Shown here piece by piece: positions 46,121 to 64,000 of a DNA stretch of 64,000 bases (positions within the stretch are counted from its first letter, which is position 1; every line of letters starts with the position of its first letter). The notes beneath the pieces were generated by a model that saw only the letters and a program-made list of their open reading frames with translations, had not been told where the DNA came from and did no database searches. Made by a program: the position numbers and the translations under genes. This DNA comes from Armadillidium nasatum (Eukaryota; Arthropoda; Malacostraca; Isopoda; Armadillidiidae): NCBI GenBank assembly GCA_009176605.1, contig SEYY01000906.1, positions 22,810 to 86,809 of the forward strand. The letters run 5' to 3'.

Positions 46121-46465
46121 TAATTCTGTTTACTTTGAATGTCAATGCTGTTCTATCGCATCCGGCATTAGAATTCCTCAGTGTTGTCTGATTATTACAA
46201 AGGAAAGAAGTTACGATTATAAATTAGGTGTCTCAGATTCAATCCGTGACGCATCACGGGAGAAATTGAAGAAGAATAAGAAGGAGAAGAAGAATTACAG
46301 AACATTGACTAGCAAAGACTTTATAGTCCATTCAAGAAGAAGAAGAAGAAGAGGTAGGCCATAAATTTCTTCAATGAATATACTGCATTCGACAAAATAA
46401 TTAAAACACTAAATATTTTAATAAACCCTCAGTAACACCTAATCTTTATAATTTACTTAGGCATA

Positions 46466-46486
46466 AATAATAATAATAAAAATAAA

Positions 46487-46563
<77 letters not shown>
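46466..46563. repeat. (TAA)n microsatellite at a splice donor
   Basis: On the minus strand the intron begins GTAAATTATTATT: the array starts within the first 6 bp of the intron after the donor at 46,568. Confidence 0.97.
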
Positions 46564-46564
<1 letters not shown>

Positions 46565-46568
46565 TTAC

Positions 46569-46726
46569 CTCTCTGAATGCTTTGATCCTTCTTTTCTCTT
46601 TTTCGAATTCTGTGTTTGTAATTTTTGTAATTCTCTTTGTTCAATTTGTTCCTGAATCGAGTTCAGTTTTTGATCATTGTTGTAATCAATGTGGGGAAGG
46701 CGGAAGATATTCGGTGTTTGCTCATA
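46569..46726 (-). CDS. Host gene, internal exon
   Basis: 158 bp with acceptor TTTTGTGAACAG and donor GAGAG/GTAAAT. Encodes [18 protein letters not shown], then a glutamine/glutamate-rich, probably helical segment ([17 protein letters not shown]) and a basic end. It starts in phase 0, matching the donor at 50,837, and ends in phase 2, matching the acceptor at 39,984. Phase agreement on both sides with three other exons is strong evidence of a real gene. The acceptor lies 22 bp from a (TA)n array. Confidence 0.85.
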
Positions 46727-46745
46727 CTGTTCACAAAATAAAAAT

Positions 46746-47104
<359 letters not shown>

Positions 47105-48460
47105 TACTCACAACCCTTCCCACAATCGTGGGGTGGTGGCTACCTCAAACCACATCCATTTCCCAACATTCACACTCTCGCTTATCTTTTCCACTCACTC
47201 CTATCCTCCGTCAACAGCACACCCTCCTCTCATTTCATCCCTCTGTCGCTCAATAACTCCTTGATTCCACTCTTCCAACCAATCCTCTGTCTCCCCCTAC
47301 CTCTCACACCCTCCACTTCTGATACAAATACCTTTTTGGCCAGTCTCTCCTCATTCATTCTACAAGCATGCCCAAACCACCACAGTATGTTCTGTTCAGC
47401 TCTCCCAACCACACTTTCTTCAACCACACATCTCCCTTATTCTAACATTGCTGACACCATCCCTTCTACCTATACCATACACCACTATCAATCCCTTCAT
47501 TTCGAAAACCTCAACCTTTTTTCCTCTTACTCACATTCAACCTCATACCTCACTTTCATACATAACCGCCGGTATACAGTATCCCTCAAACATTTTCACC
47601 TTCACCTCTCTTGGCAACCTTCCTCTGCTTCAAATATCCCTCAAACCTCCGAACACTTTCTCCTCTTCTCTCTTCTATGTCTTACTTCATCACCCACACT
47701 ACCATCCACCTCTCACGAAAAAAATAAAAATAAAAAATTCCCCCATTTAATTGAATAAACCCACTAAATTCTCTCATTCCCGACTTTAATTTGCATTTCA
47801 TCCTTCTCCTCTCCCCTTCATCCCTATTTTTCCTCCATAACACTTTGCTCTTACCTGCACTCACAACCTTTTCAAACTCTTCAACCAAACCTTCGAAACC
47901 TTCAAATTCCCCCCATCTCTCTTATTCCCCTGTATCTCCTCCAAAAGTACAACATCATCCGCATACAATAGGAAATTTGCATCCCACACACCCTGTTGCT
48001 CCCTTTTTCTACACCCTCTACCTTCTCTTTTCATCAATCTCACCACTTTGTCAATAAATAAATTAAACAACCACGGAGACATTACAAAACCCTGCCTCAA
48101 TCTATTATTAACATAAAAAAACTGTTTCAATGAAATTTACTTCACACATGCTCCTATTCCTGTAAAATGCTCTAAGACCCTCCAGCGCTTTCACCTCAAT
48201 TTCATACTCTCTCAAAACCTCCCACAGTTTACTCGTTTCTACCCTGTCGTAAGCTTTTTCCAGATCCATAAAACACATAAACACATCCTTCCCCATATCT
48301 CTACTTTTCTTCTCAATCATTCTTAAAGTGAAAACATGATCCATATATCCTCTTCCTTCTTTAACACACCCTTGCTCCTCACCTATCAACCCATCAATCC
48401 ATATCCTTCCTAACAAAAACAAAATTCTGCCATATACTTTTATACTTTTCCCACTATTAT
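47105..48460 (-). mobile_element. J3 LINE (RTE-like), 5'-truncated copy
   Basis: The minus strand reads RT blocks matching J3 at 53.4-54.6 kb: EEQGCVKEGRGYMDHVFTLR, CFMDLEKAYDRV, RLRQGFVMSPWLFNLFIDK, LLYADDVVLL and a C-terminal [18 protein letters not shown]. Several shifts. It ends with CCCCACGATTGTGGG near 47,130 and GTTGTGAG before (TA)n, as the other J3 copy does. The truncated 5' side also meets (TA)n at 48,461. Confidence 0.92.
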
Positions 48461-48850
<390 letters not shown>

Positions 48851-49085
48851 TGGGCTTTTGTTGAGCAGATTTCTGGTTTTTCAATATTGATTTTCGATAC
48901 TGATATTGCATAGTAATGAATAATCGATGTTGGAAAAGAAACATTTTCAGTTATTATTATATCATGACACTTGGTTCTGTTAATAAATGTGGTTTCGAAA
49001 ATATGAATTTTAAAGATTTCGGTAATATTAGCACCAAATTGGAGTTTTCTTGCCTTTTTTTTTTTTTAATAATTCTACATTATTG
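48851..49085. other. Unassigned intronic sequence
   Basis: Nothing recognised. Confidence 0.4.
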
Positions 49086-50450
49086 TAAAAAAACATATAT
49101 TAGTAAAAGCGGAAGAGTTGAAGCCACCCTAACAACCTTTGCGATATGAGGTTTCCAAGAAAACATATTGCTTATGTTCACACCAAGAATATTAATGATG
49201 TTTATGGGTAAGACGGGAAAGCCGTCGAAGGAGATAAGAAGATAGGAAAATGGGAGGATATTTTGAGAGGGACATGTGAAGAGTTGAATTTCACTACGTT
49301 ATGGCGACCCTACCGGGGAAAACCCCAAATCGTCGTCAGGAAAAGTAGTCGACAGGTCAAAGGGCAGAAACGACATTAACAAAATTTTCTCACTTGTCCA
49401 AAACGTCGACAACTTTTATTGGTAAGGTCAAAGGGCCGACAACTTTTTTTTATAACTCGTCCAAATCGTCGACACTATAAATCGATATCGATTAATCGAA
49501 AGATATATATCATCATCACTCACCTGTCGAGGGGTACGGGAGGTAGAGGCCCCCGTAGACAAATGTTCGTGTGCCATGCATCTACTAAAATTATATATTA
49601 AAAATTAAAAAATATATTCATAATTATTATAATAATAAAATTAAAAAATAGGTTTACATATCGATTGTATCGATATAAAAAAAAATACGATGTTGGTCAA
49701 ACAGTCGACACATTTTTTTTCACATGTGTCCAAGACGTCGACACCTTGAAATTGAAAAGAAAAGTGATCGTCAGATTTTTTTCAAAAGTGTCGGCCCTTT
49801 GACCTGTCGACTACTTTTCCTGACGACGATTTGGGTATAGCACCACCCTACCGGTAAATCCAGTCCAGATCGGCAAGAATGGAGTCAGGAAGTTGAAGAA
49901 GAGAAGCAACTCTAGAGGCAAAGGATGAAACAGATTTGATATGAATAAAAGAATGGAGGGTTGAGTCATCGGCATAAAAAAATGAAGTGGAGCTGAGAAT
50001 ATCATTGATGAAAAGTAAGAATAAAGTTGGAGATAGAAAAGAGCCTAGGAACACCTCTATTGACAGAAAAGGAGAAAGATGCTGCTCTGTCAACAAGTGC
50101 CGATATGAAACGATCTGAAAGAAAATTATACATAAGTAAGTAAAGAAAAGGAGGAAACCCAAAGGAAGGGAGCTTGAAGAGTAGTACCACATGCCACAAC
50201 AGGTCAAAAGCCTTGAATATTAAGCGTCACCAGACAAGACTTCTCATAACCCATAAGAGCAGGAGCACATATATCAGTAAGACAGGAAAAAGCCGTACTG
50301 ATGGTTTAAAAGAAGGGTGTGAGACTCCAGATGATCCAGGAAATGAGAGTTAAAGAGAGATTCAAAGATTTTAGGTAGAACACAAGATAGATAGAACGAT
50401 AGTTAGGTGGATAAGAGTGGCTACCCTTCTTGGGGATCAGCTGAGGATAT
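49086..50450 (-). mobile_element. J2 LINE fragment interrupted by a MITE
   Basis: The minus strand carries J2 palm and thumb sequence: LPSFGFPPFLYLLMYNFLSD and FADDSTLHSF-like sequence at 50,200-49,850, and the INILG/SWKP-like region at 49,290-49,100. The element between 49,317 and 49,845 is a later insertion; the LINE sequence on either side is continuous with J2 at 28,890-28,940 once it is removed. Stops and shifts throughout. Confidence 0.85.
49317..49845. mobile_element. 529-bp MITE with 42-bp TIRs and 9-bp target duplication
   Basis: Perfect 42-bp inverted repeats beginning CCCAAATCGTCGTCAGGAAA (left from 49,324, right to 49,835) lie just inside short unmatched ends. The direct repeat CCCTACCGG flanks the element (49,308-49,316 and 49,846-49,854). 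The J2 LINE into which it jumped has the corresponding site once (CCCACTGG near 28,910). Motif GTCGACA recurs inside. A 9-bp duplication and long TIRs suggest a Mutator-like origin. No coding capacity. Confidence 0.85.
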
Positions 50451-50601
50451 ACAATGTACTTTTTGTTCAAAATTCAGAAGTAACCAAGGTGTAGATATTT
50501 ATTGGTATTAGAAAAACTGTTGTTAACAATTGACTTAACTTTGCGAAAATTAAAAAAAATCATTAGAATTCAACTCATTCTCGTGTTTACACAAATCAAA
50601 G

Positions 50602-50729
<128 letters not shown>

Positions 50730-50836
50730 AAGTTTAATATCAAAGCGACATTCTACTCAGTGGTTAGTATTTAAGAAAAATTTCTTCTGCGGCTAAATAT
50801 TTAAAAATGCAAATAAATAAATAATTAAATACCTAC

Positions 50837-50939
50837 ATCAGAAGAAGTATTAATTCTGCTTTGAGGCGTGTTGTAATTGTATTTTTGTGACGAAGGAGGA
50901 GGAGGAGGACGCCAGGCACCAGTTTCATCTCTAATTTGT
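50837..50939 (-). CDS. Host gene, internal exon with polyproline
   Basis: 103 bp with acceptor ATTTGCAG and donor GAT/GTAGGT. Encodes [20 protein letters not shown], then [14 protein letters not shown]. The first base completes the AG left by the exon at 58,218, giving Arg; the exon ends in phase 0 as the next requires. The five-proline run could be an SH3/EVH1/profilin-type site, which is only a possibility. (TA)n starts 7 bp upstream of the exon. Confidence 0.85.
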
Positions 50940-50943
50940 CTGC

Positions 50944-54905
<3,962 letters not shown>

Positions 54906-54909
54906 ATTT

Positions 54910-54910
54910 A

Positions 54911-55000
<90 letters not shown>
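54910..55000. repeat. (TA)n microsatellite
   Basis: TA array after the SINE copy. Confidence 0.98.
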
Positions 55001-55005
<5 letters not shown>

Positions 55006-55229
55006 GTTAGATAGTAAGTCATTCATAAATTTGTTGTAAAAAAAAAATAGTGGCATGCCTGAAATAAATTTTTTTTCTGAATTTCTTAAAAATGAATGAA
55101 AATTCTAAAGTTTCTTTACGGAACGAAAATTAGGAAAATTTATTTTATTAATTTAAAAAAATTGTTGCAATTTATTTTTTATTTGTTTACTTTATTTTTC
55201 TTATTTTATATTTTTTGCAGCTTAAGCTC

Positions 55230-55435
55230 TTCTTCATCCTTTTTTAAAAGTTCCACATTTTACCTCCTAAACTTATCCCTAATAATATTTTATAATCTAA
55301 TCTGTCTTTCTCCCCCCCTACCCTTTCAACTCTTAAGGAATTTAAAATTCAATAAAATGATCCCCTCCAGCTTTCCTTTAATTCTTTATCATCCTGAACA
55401 ATATTCTTATTCAAACTTTTTGCACCAGGTATAAC
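55230..55435 (-). mobile_element. Old RTE-like LINE, left part (split by the inverted-repeat element)
   Basis: The minus strand reads QDDKELKESWRGSF-like text that fits the J3 linker (EIRQMESEVRARWVEYF). It continues the LINE at 57,201-57,720 once the element at 55,442-57,194 is removed. Confidence 0.45.
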
Positions 55436-56096
55436 CTTTTCAGTAGTTACATATCTATCTGATCGCTTAAATAAGCCTAACGAGAACCGGTTTCCTTAAG
55501 GCGCGTGTTGAAGGTCACCGTGCGGTCAAAAGGTGTTAACCTTTTGATCTTATCTTAACCGCAGGAATTCTTTTAAGTATTTACCGCGGAAATTTTTTTT
55601 AATAAATAATATTTTTTATTTTTTATTTTCTTTTTACTTTTTTTATTTTTATTTTATTTATTTATTTATTTATTATTTATTTATTTAATTTTTTAAAAAA
55701 ATACTATTTCTTACTTTTATTATTTACTTATTTATTTTTAATTTTTATTCGACTCCAACTTCGGTAATGTATGTATGTATATATGTATGTAGGTATATAT
55801 GTGTGTGTGTATATCTATGCTTGTACATGTGCTTAGCAAGGTATGGGCTATGTCCTTACGCGACTTAGTACCCTATACCCATCTAAAGCTCTAGTCAAAT
55901 ATGGGTGTTTCTATATATATTTAACAGGTTTTGTTAACGTTATAATAATTATTATTATAGTTATGAAAGAGTTGCATTGCGTGAGCACCTATACACCGTT
56001 ATGGGTTTGTGTGTGTGTGTGTGTGTGTTCTTAATGTCAATGAAGTGAAGGAGGGAAATGGACAGGGTAGGGGTAGGGTAATGTTGAACCCATAAC

Positions 56097-56222
<126 letters not shown>

Positions 56223-56371
56223 CAGCAACATTGGTATATACGAATAACAATTACTAACTTCATACTTCTATTTGAGGGAGAAGGCTGACGAGGGGTGGTG
56301 TGAGGGCTGTGTGGGGGCTGCTCGGGGGCTGGGTGAGATGGGGATATGATGGACCAACTAGGCCTTACTAC

Positions 56372-56372
<1 letters not shown>

Positions 56373-56464
<92 letters not shown>
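56373..56464. repeat. (TA)n microsatellite
   Basis: TA array with one slip at 56,406. Confidence 0.97.
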
Positions 56465-56468
<4 letters not shown>

Positions 56469-56666
56469 TAATTACTATTTTATTATTATTATTTATTTAT
56501 TTAAAATAAAATAAAGTTTTTTTCATTACACCTACAAACCTATTTTTACTCCTACTTTGTTTTTGTTTTTTAAATTATAAGAATGACGTAATAACAAATA
56601 TAGAACAAAATAAAAATAATAAATATAACAAAAGAAGATGAAAATAAATACAAAGAGCTGAAGAAA

Positions 56667-56667
<1 letters not shown>

Positions 56668-56747
<80 letters not shown>

Positions 56748-56815
56748 GGAAAAAATAATAATAAAGAAAAGGAAAATAATAATAAAAAAAATAATATAGA
56801 ATAAATGGAAAATGA

Positions 56816-56893
<78 letters not shown>
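56668..56893. repeat. Two (ATA)n arrays
   Basis: 56,668-56,745 and 56,816-56,893, separated by A-rich sequence. Confidence 0.96.
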
Positions 56894-57200
56894 CATTTGA
56901 GGATGGACCCCTTCCGGGGCTCGGGCGGGCGCAGGCGGACGCGGCTGTGAAACATTGCGGAGTTGCAAAACGCGTCTTAACAAGAAATCAAACTTAATTA
57001 ATATATTTATTTATTTATTTAAATAATTATTTATTAAAAAAAATTTCCGCGGTAAATACTTAAAAGAATTCCTGCGGTTAAGATAAGATCAAAAGGTTAA
57101 CACCTTTTGACAGCACGGTGACCTTCAACACGCGCCGAAAGGAAACCGGTTCTCGTTAGGCTTATTTAAGCGATCAGATATTTATGTAACTACTCTTTTC

Positions 57201-57720
57201 CCTATCATTCCGAACCTTATTGATGTTCTTCCAAAATAGTTTACTTCTTTTCTGATAATTTGTAACAATTTTTTCACTCCACCTTTCTCTCTGCTGTTTT
57301 CACTTTCCTTTTAACTTCATTTTGCAAATTATTGCATCCCTTCAATATTGTCTGACTATTAATAGGTAAATTTCTTTCAAAAGTCTCTTTTTTTCCTTTT
57401 AAATATAGTATCCAGTTCTTTACTTTATCTACTTAGTACCTTTATAAGTTTACCTTGGTAATATTCCCTTGTGGTCATCAACTATTGTTTCCTTAAAATA
57501 TTTTCACTTCTCTTTCTCCTTTCATTATTGAACATTTTTCTGAAAAAAATCTTTCGCATTCTGTTGACCATTCTTCATTTTCTAATTTCTCTTTTCTTGT
57601 AACTTCAACACTTATACTAAATCACAGAGCTTTTCTTCATCCTCTACTCACCTTTTAACTTTGTATCTACCAAATAGTGATCAGATATAACTCCTCCTAC
57701 AACACAAAAGATATTCATCC
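57201..57720 (-). mobile_element. Old RTE-like LINE, right part
   Basis: The minus strand begins GGVISDHYLVDTKLK (compare RGISDHFLVLAKI in J3) and later reads NYFGRTSIRFG-like sequence where J3 has FWKKVNKVRNKR. Heavily decayed. Also shares 125 bp with 45,955-46,120. Confidence 0.55.
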
Positions 57721-57734
57721 ACGTGTTTTGCTTT

Positions 57735-57955
57735 TTTTATCTCCTCAGTTGAGAAAAGGCAAGAGGCCTACTAATTTTCTCCGGAGTTAAAAAAAGTCCA
57801 ATTTTGGTCATTAGATGCCGAGGTGTCCAGATACATGGCGCTTGAAAGTGTTCAAGTCAAAGGAAGTTGGGAAAACAGATAAAGGGAGTGTCCCAGACTT
57901 TATCAATAGAGTATATGTAAGATTGAGCTTAGCAGTTAAATCTCGGGTCGGATCC
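57735..57955 (-). mobile_element. J1 LINE, short 3' fragment
   Basis: CTCCTCAGTTGAGAAAAGGCAAGAGGCC at the left corresponds to the J1 terminal hairpin, followed on the minus strand by about 200 bp of J1 3' sequence. This copy lacks a (TA)n tail. Confidence 0.8.
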
Positions 57956-58040
57956 TCCGACACTTTTCCACTATCACATAAATAAAAAAATCTGATGCTG
58001 TCTGATGTTTTGCATGCACACAAACAACCCCCACCCCCCC

Positions 58041-58165
<125 letters not shown>

Positions 58166-58217
58166 ATAATGCTAACAAAATAGTGAACCATGACGCTATA
58201 ATTTTCGAAACATTTAC

Positions 58218-58370
58218 CTTTTAAGATCTTCTGCCAAATTCTGAAGATATTTGTTTCTTGCTCTTTCCTCGAAAAGTTGCTTTCGTAGTGATTCCGATTC
58301 TTCTTCGAGTAATTCCAAGTCAAGAGATTTTGCCTGCCTTGGGTCGCTCGATCTTACCTTTTCTGTTTTC
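58218..58370 (-). CDS. Host gene, most upstream exon seen: coiled-coil segment
   Basis: 153 bp with donor AAAAG/GTAAATG. Encodes KTEKVRSSDPRQAKSLDL, then an acidic/leucine heptad-like helix (ELLEEESESLRKQLFEER, ARNKYLQNLAEDLKR) that should form a coiled coil. It ends in phase 2, matching the exon at 50,939. The acceptor is taken as AAAG at 58,374-58,371; an alternative CAG eight bases further in (58,365-58,363) is also usable. The frame is open at the upstream end, so earlier exons lie to the right or outside the window. With the three downstream exons it gives about 421 residues. Confidence 0.8.
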
Positions 58371-58379
58371 CTTTAATTT

Positions 58380-59280
58380 ACAAATAAATAAAAATAATTA
58401 GTAAACAAATAAATGAATAAATAAGTGAATAAAAAATCTTTATCACTATACATGAATTGGGTATTTCAGTCTATTTTGAAGTAATTTTAGGTTTGCTTCA
58501 AATTTGGAGAAACTGAAAATAATTCAATCATTTCTTCACCACTCATATTGGAAGGAGTAATAATCAGTGGTATGAAGCTGAAGATGGAGTCAGTGATGCT
58601 GGAGATTTGTGAGCCAAAACAGCGCCTTCAAACACGTGAGTCAGTCATTTTACCATTTGTGTCTTGTTGTGTTTTGCGATAGATACCGAGACTAGTGTAG
58701 AATCAGCTTGCCGCAAACTGTAACTAATTATGAAAAGCCTCCAAGGAATACCAATTTTCAGGTCCGTTAAAGTGATCAAAAAGTTTGGGATTTCCTACTT
58801 ACAAAGTAATAAATGAACATAACCTTAGAGTTCTACGAGAGCTCCCAGAACTCTTAACACGCAAAAGCCAGATTTAGTCCATATGTCCACGAGATCTCCA
58901 AACATCAAAACTTTGTGTACATATCACCCGATTCTAAGGAAGGGAATCCGTTTTAATCCTTACAACTATCCCCCTTATAATTCTCAACTGTATTTTCTTC
59001 AATGTTTTTGAATATATTCTTAAAAATCAATTTGAATTTTACGTTTTAAGAACAACAGTTTGCATTTTTTTTTTTTTTATCTTTTTCGGATCTTTTTTCA
59101 TGTGAACCTTAGATGATGAAGAAACATTTAATTTGCTTCTGGCTTTCATCTTTTCTTTTTAATATAATCTCTCATTATTCAAGACCAAAATTTTTTGCAC
59201 TGTATAAGTTTTGTCTTGAAGCTTACTTAGCATGGAGAGGGAGAATGGTTTATTTTTATAAATTATTTTTCCTTTCCTTC
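58380..59280. other. Unassigned sequence, partly less AT-rich
   Basis: Contains a good donor-like AACAC/GTGAGT at 58,638 after a short open stretch, but no convincing acceptor. Upstream exons of the minus-strand gene were searched for here and not found. Confidence 0.35.
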
Positions 59281-59283
59281 CAG

Positions 59284-59352
59284 ATTATGGCTGTACCTGT
59301 GAATCGTTTACAAATTGAAATATCACGTGTTAAAAAAAAATATGTATCATAA
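59284..59352 (+). CDS. Weak candidate exon
   Basis: The pyrimidine tract and CCTTCCAG acceptor are followed by MAVPVNRLQIEISRVKKKYVS and a stop. Only 22 codons, so it may be chance. Confidence 0.25.
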   Translation: MMAVPVNRLQIEISRVKKKYVS

Positions 59353-59370
59353 GGCTTTTAAAGCAATGTA

Positions 59371-59582
59371 CAGTCGTGAACAGAAGTTCGTTCCTATTAG
59401 GCTGGAAATAAATATTTATATAAAATGGAAATCATGTCATAAAAGCTCTTTTTTGAATAAAAAGAAAATGAAAACGGTGAGCGGGGCTTAATTGAACTGT
59501 GATTGGCTGAATCTGAAATGATCCCTATTTTATATAAATTTTTATTTCCAGCTTAATAGGAACGAACTTCTGTTCACGACTG
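59371..59582. mobile_element. 212-bp Tc1/mariner-type MITE
   Basis: About 57-bp TIRs beginning CAGTCGTGAACAGAAGTTCG differ at two positions and are flanked by TA on both sides (59,369-59,370 and 59,583-59,584). No coding content. The CAGTCGTG start is Tc1-like. Confidence 0.88.
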
Positions 59583-59651
59583 TACATGAAAAGATAAAAT
59601 ATAAATTTAGAAAATTACTTTCTATAATTTTTAAATACAACTGAAGTTTTA

Positions 59652-59791
59652 GGCTAATATCATGTATCATCATCGTCGTTATTTTTATTATGAAACACGC
59701 AGGACCAAAATTAAAATCCCTTTTTTGAGTAATGAAATGACAATACCAAAGATATGGTATTTCTGGCCTTTTCCACAAAGTTCACAATGTC
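59652..59791 (+). CDS. Ambiguous candidate exon
   Basis: The plus strand has an acceptor TTTTAG, an open frame (MYHHRRYFYYETRRTKIKIP, then PKIWYFWPFPQSSQ) and an excellent donor CTG/GTATGT. The minus strand over the same bases reads HCELCGKGQKYHIFGIVISL after a CAG and ends at a stop. Only one can be real and I cannot decide which; possibly neither. Confidence 0.25.
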
Positions 59792-59961
59792 TGGTATGTA
59801 AAGTCTATTATCGAGCATTTTCATTACTTTCGTTTATATTTTGTTTCTGAAATATTGGAAGAACCGGAGTAAGAGCAGGCACAAGTGAAAGAGCAGAAAC
59901 GGAACAGGTGTCGAAACCAGAAATATAGGTAGATATGAAGCCGGAAATATTTAAAATAGAA

Positions 59962-60075
59962 ATGGAGTGATACCAAAATTTTAACTGATACCAATAATTT
60001 TAAACCACCAGATACCGAGTATTGATATGATACCCTTAGAATTTAAAGATACCAATATGATTTTTTTTACTGAAC
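59962..60075. mobile_element. Decayed hAT-type end with GATACC repeats
   Basis: AAATGGAGTGATACCAAAATTTTAAC aligns with the left end of the MITE at 14,002, followed by further GATACC units. Confidence 0.55.
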
Positions 60076-60194
60076 TCAGGAAGGTTAAAACAGGATTGGA
60101 AATATTCAATGACTATAAAATTTACGTTTTCTGCTATCCGTAATATTTAGTAATTTTAAAGCCACAATGCAAAACAAAACTATCGATAGGTAAT

Positions 60195-64000
<3,806 letters not shown>

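Noticed and set aside
45936-46364. 142-codon plus-strand frame with hydrophobic start and arginine-rich end
   Set aside because: Overlaps a dispersed repeat also found at 57.5 kb and lies antisense in the intron of the host gene; low-complexity composition.
59650-59790. Minus-strand CELCGKG zinc-ribbon-like peptide
   Set aside because: Only one CxxC, a competing plus-strand exon with a better donor, and no matching neighbours; kept only as an ambiguous exon.

Overview
This is eukaryotic DNA, very AT-rich. It has spliceosomal introns, long (TA)n microsatellites and a dense mixture of retrotransposons and DNA transposons. There is no prokaryotic gene organisation, and I see no rRNA, tRNA or CRISPR. 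The LINE families, the rosa-like DD41D mariner, the hAT elements and the Penelope-like elements (PLEs) point to an arthropod. The two Jockey-type LINEs look most like families I know from crustaceans (inference from memory, not from a search).

Host genes are sparse. The clearest is a minus-strand gene with four phase-compatible exons at 58,370-58,218, 50,939-50,837, 46,726-46,569 and 39,984-39,132 (stop). They encode about 421 residues of a coiled-coil protein with a basic, low-complexity tail that I cannot name. Its three introns span about 18 kb of mobile elements. A plus-strand gene is suggested by a terminal-looking exon at 6,438-6,782 and a weaker candidate exon at 1,304-1,490.

The rest is mobile DNA. 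J1 is a roughly 3-kb Jockey-type LINE with a 3' terminal hairpin followed by (TA)n; it has at least nine copies, two near full length (2,235-5,295 and 40,208-43,267). J2 is a second Jockey-type LINE with a poly(A) tail (28,051-31,540 plus fragments). J3 is an RTE-like LINE, again ending in a hairpin plus (TA)n (51,058-54,657 plus fragments). There are two PLEs (24,747-27,268 and 63,066 to the window end) and a 0.9-kb palindrome with a PLE-like tail (15,892-16,850). DNA elements are a DD41D mariner (17,292-18,596), a hAT (14,787-18,849) that encloses the palindrome and the mariner, a tRNA-headed SINE, several MITEs, and a long-TIR DNA transposon of unrecognised superfamily (about 23,040-32,889) that has been split by a J2 LINE and a PLE, the PLE itself carrying a SINE.

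The unifying pattern is the (TA)n arrays: about 35 arrays, roughly 6.4 kb or 10% of the window. Nearly every well-bounded element of very different type (J1, J3, PLE, palindrome, hAT, mariner, SINE) starts or ends exactly at a (TA)n array, and three acceptor sites of the minus-strand gene, plus one candidate, sit 4-22 bp from one. Either the arrays are preferred landing sites, or some LINE families seed them as 3' tails, or both.
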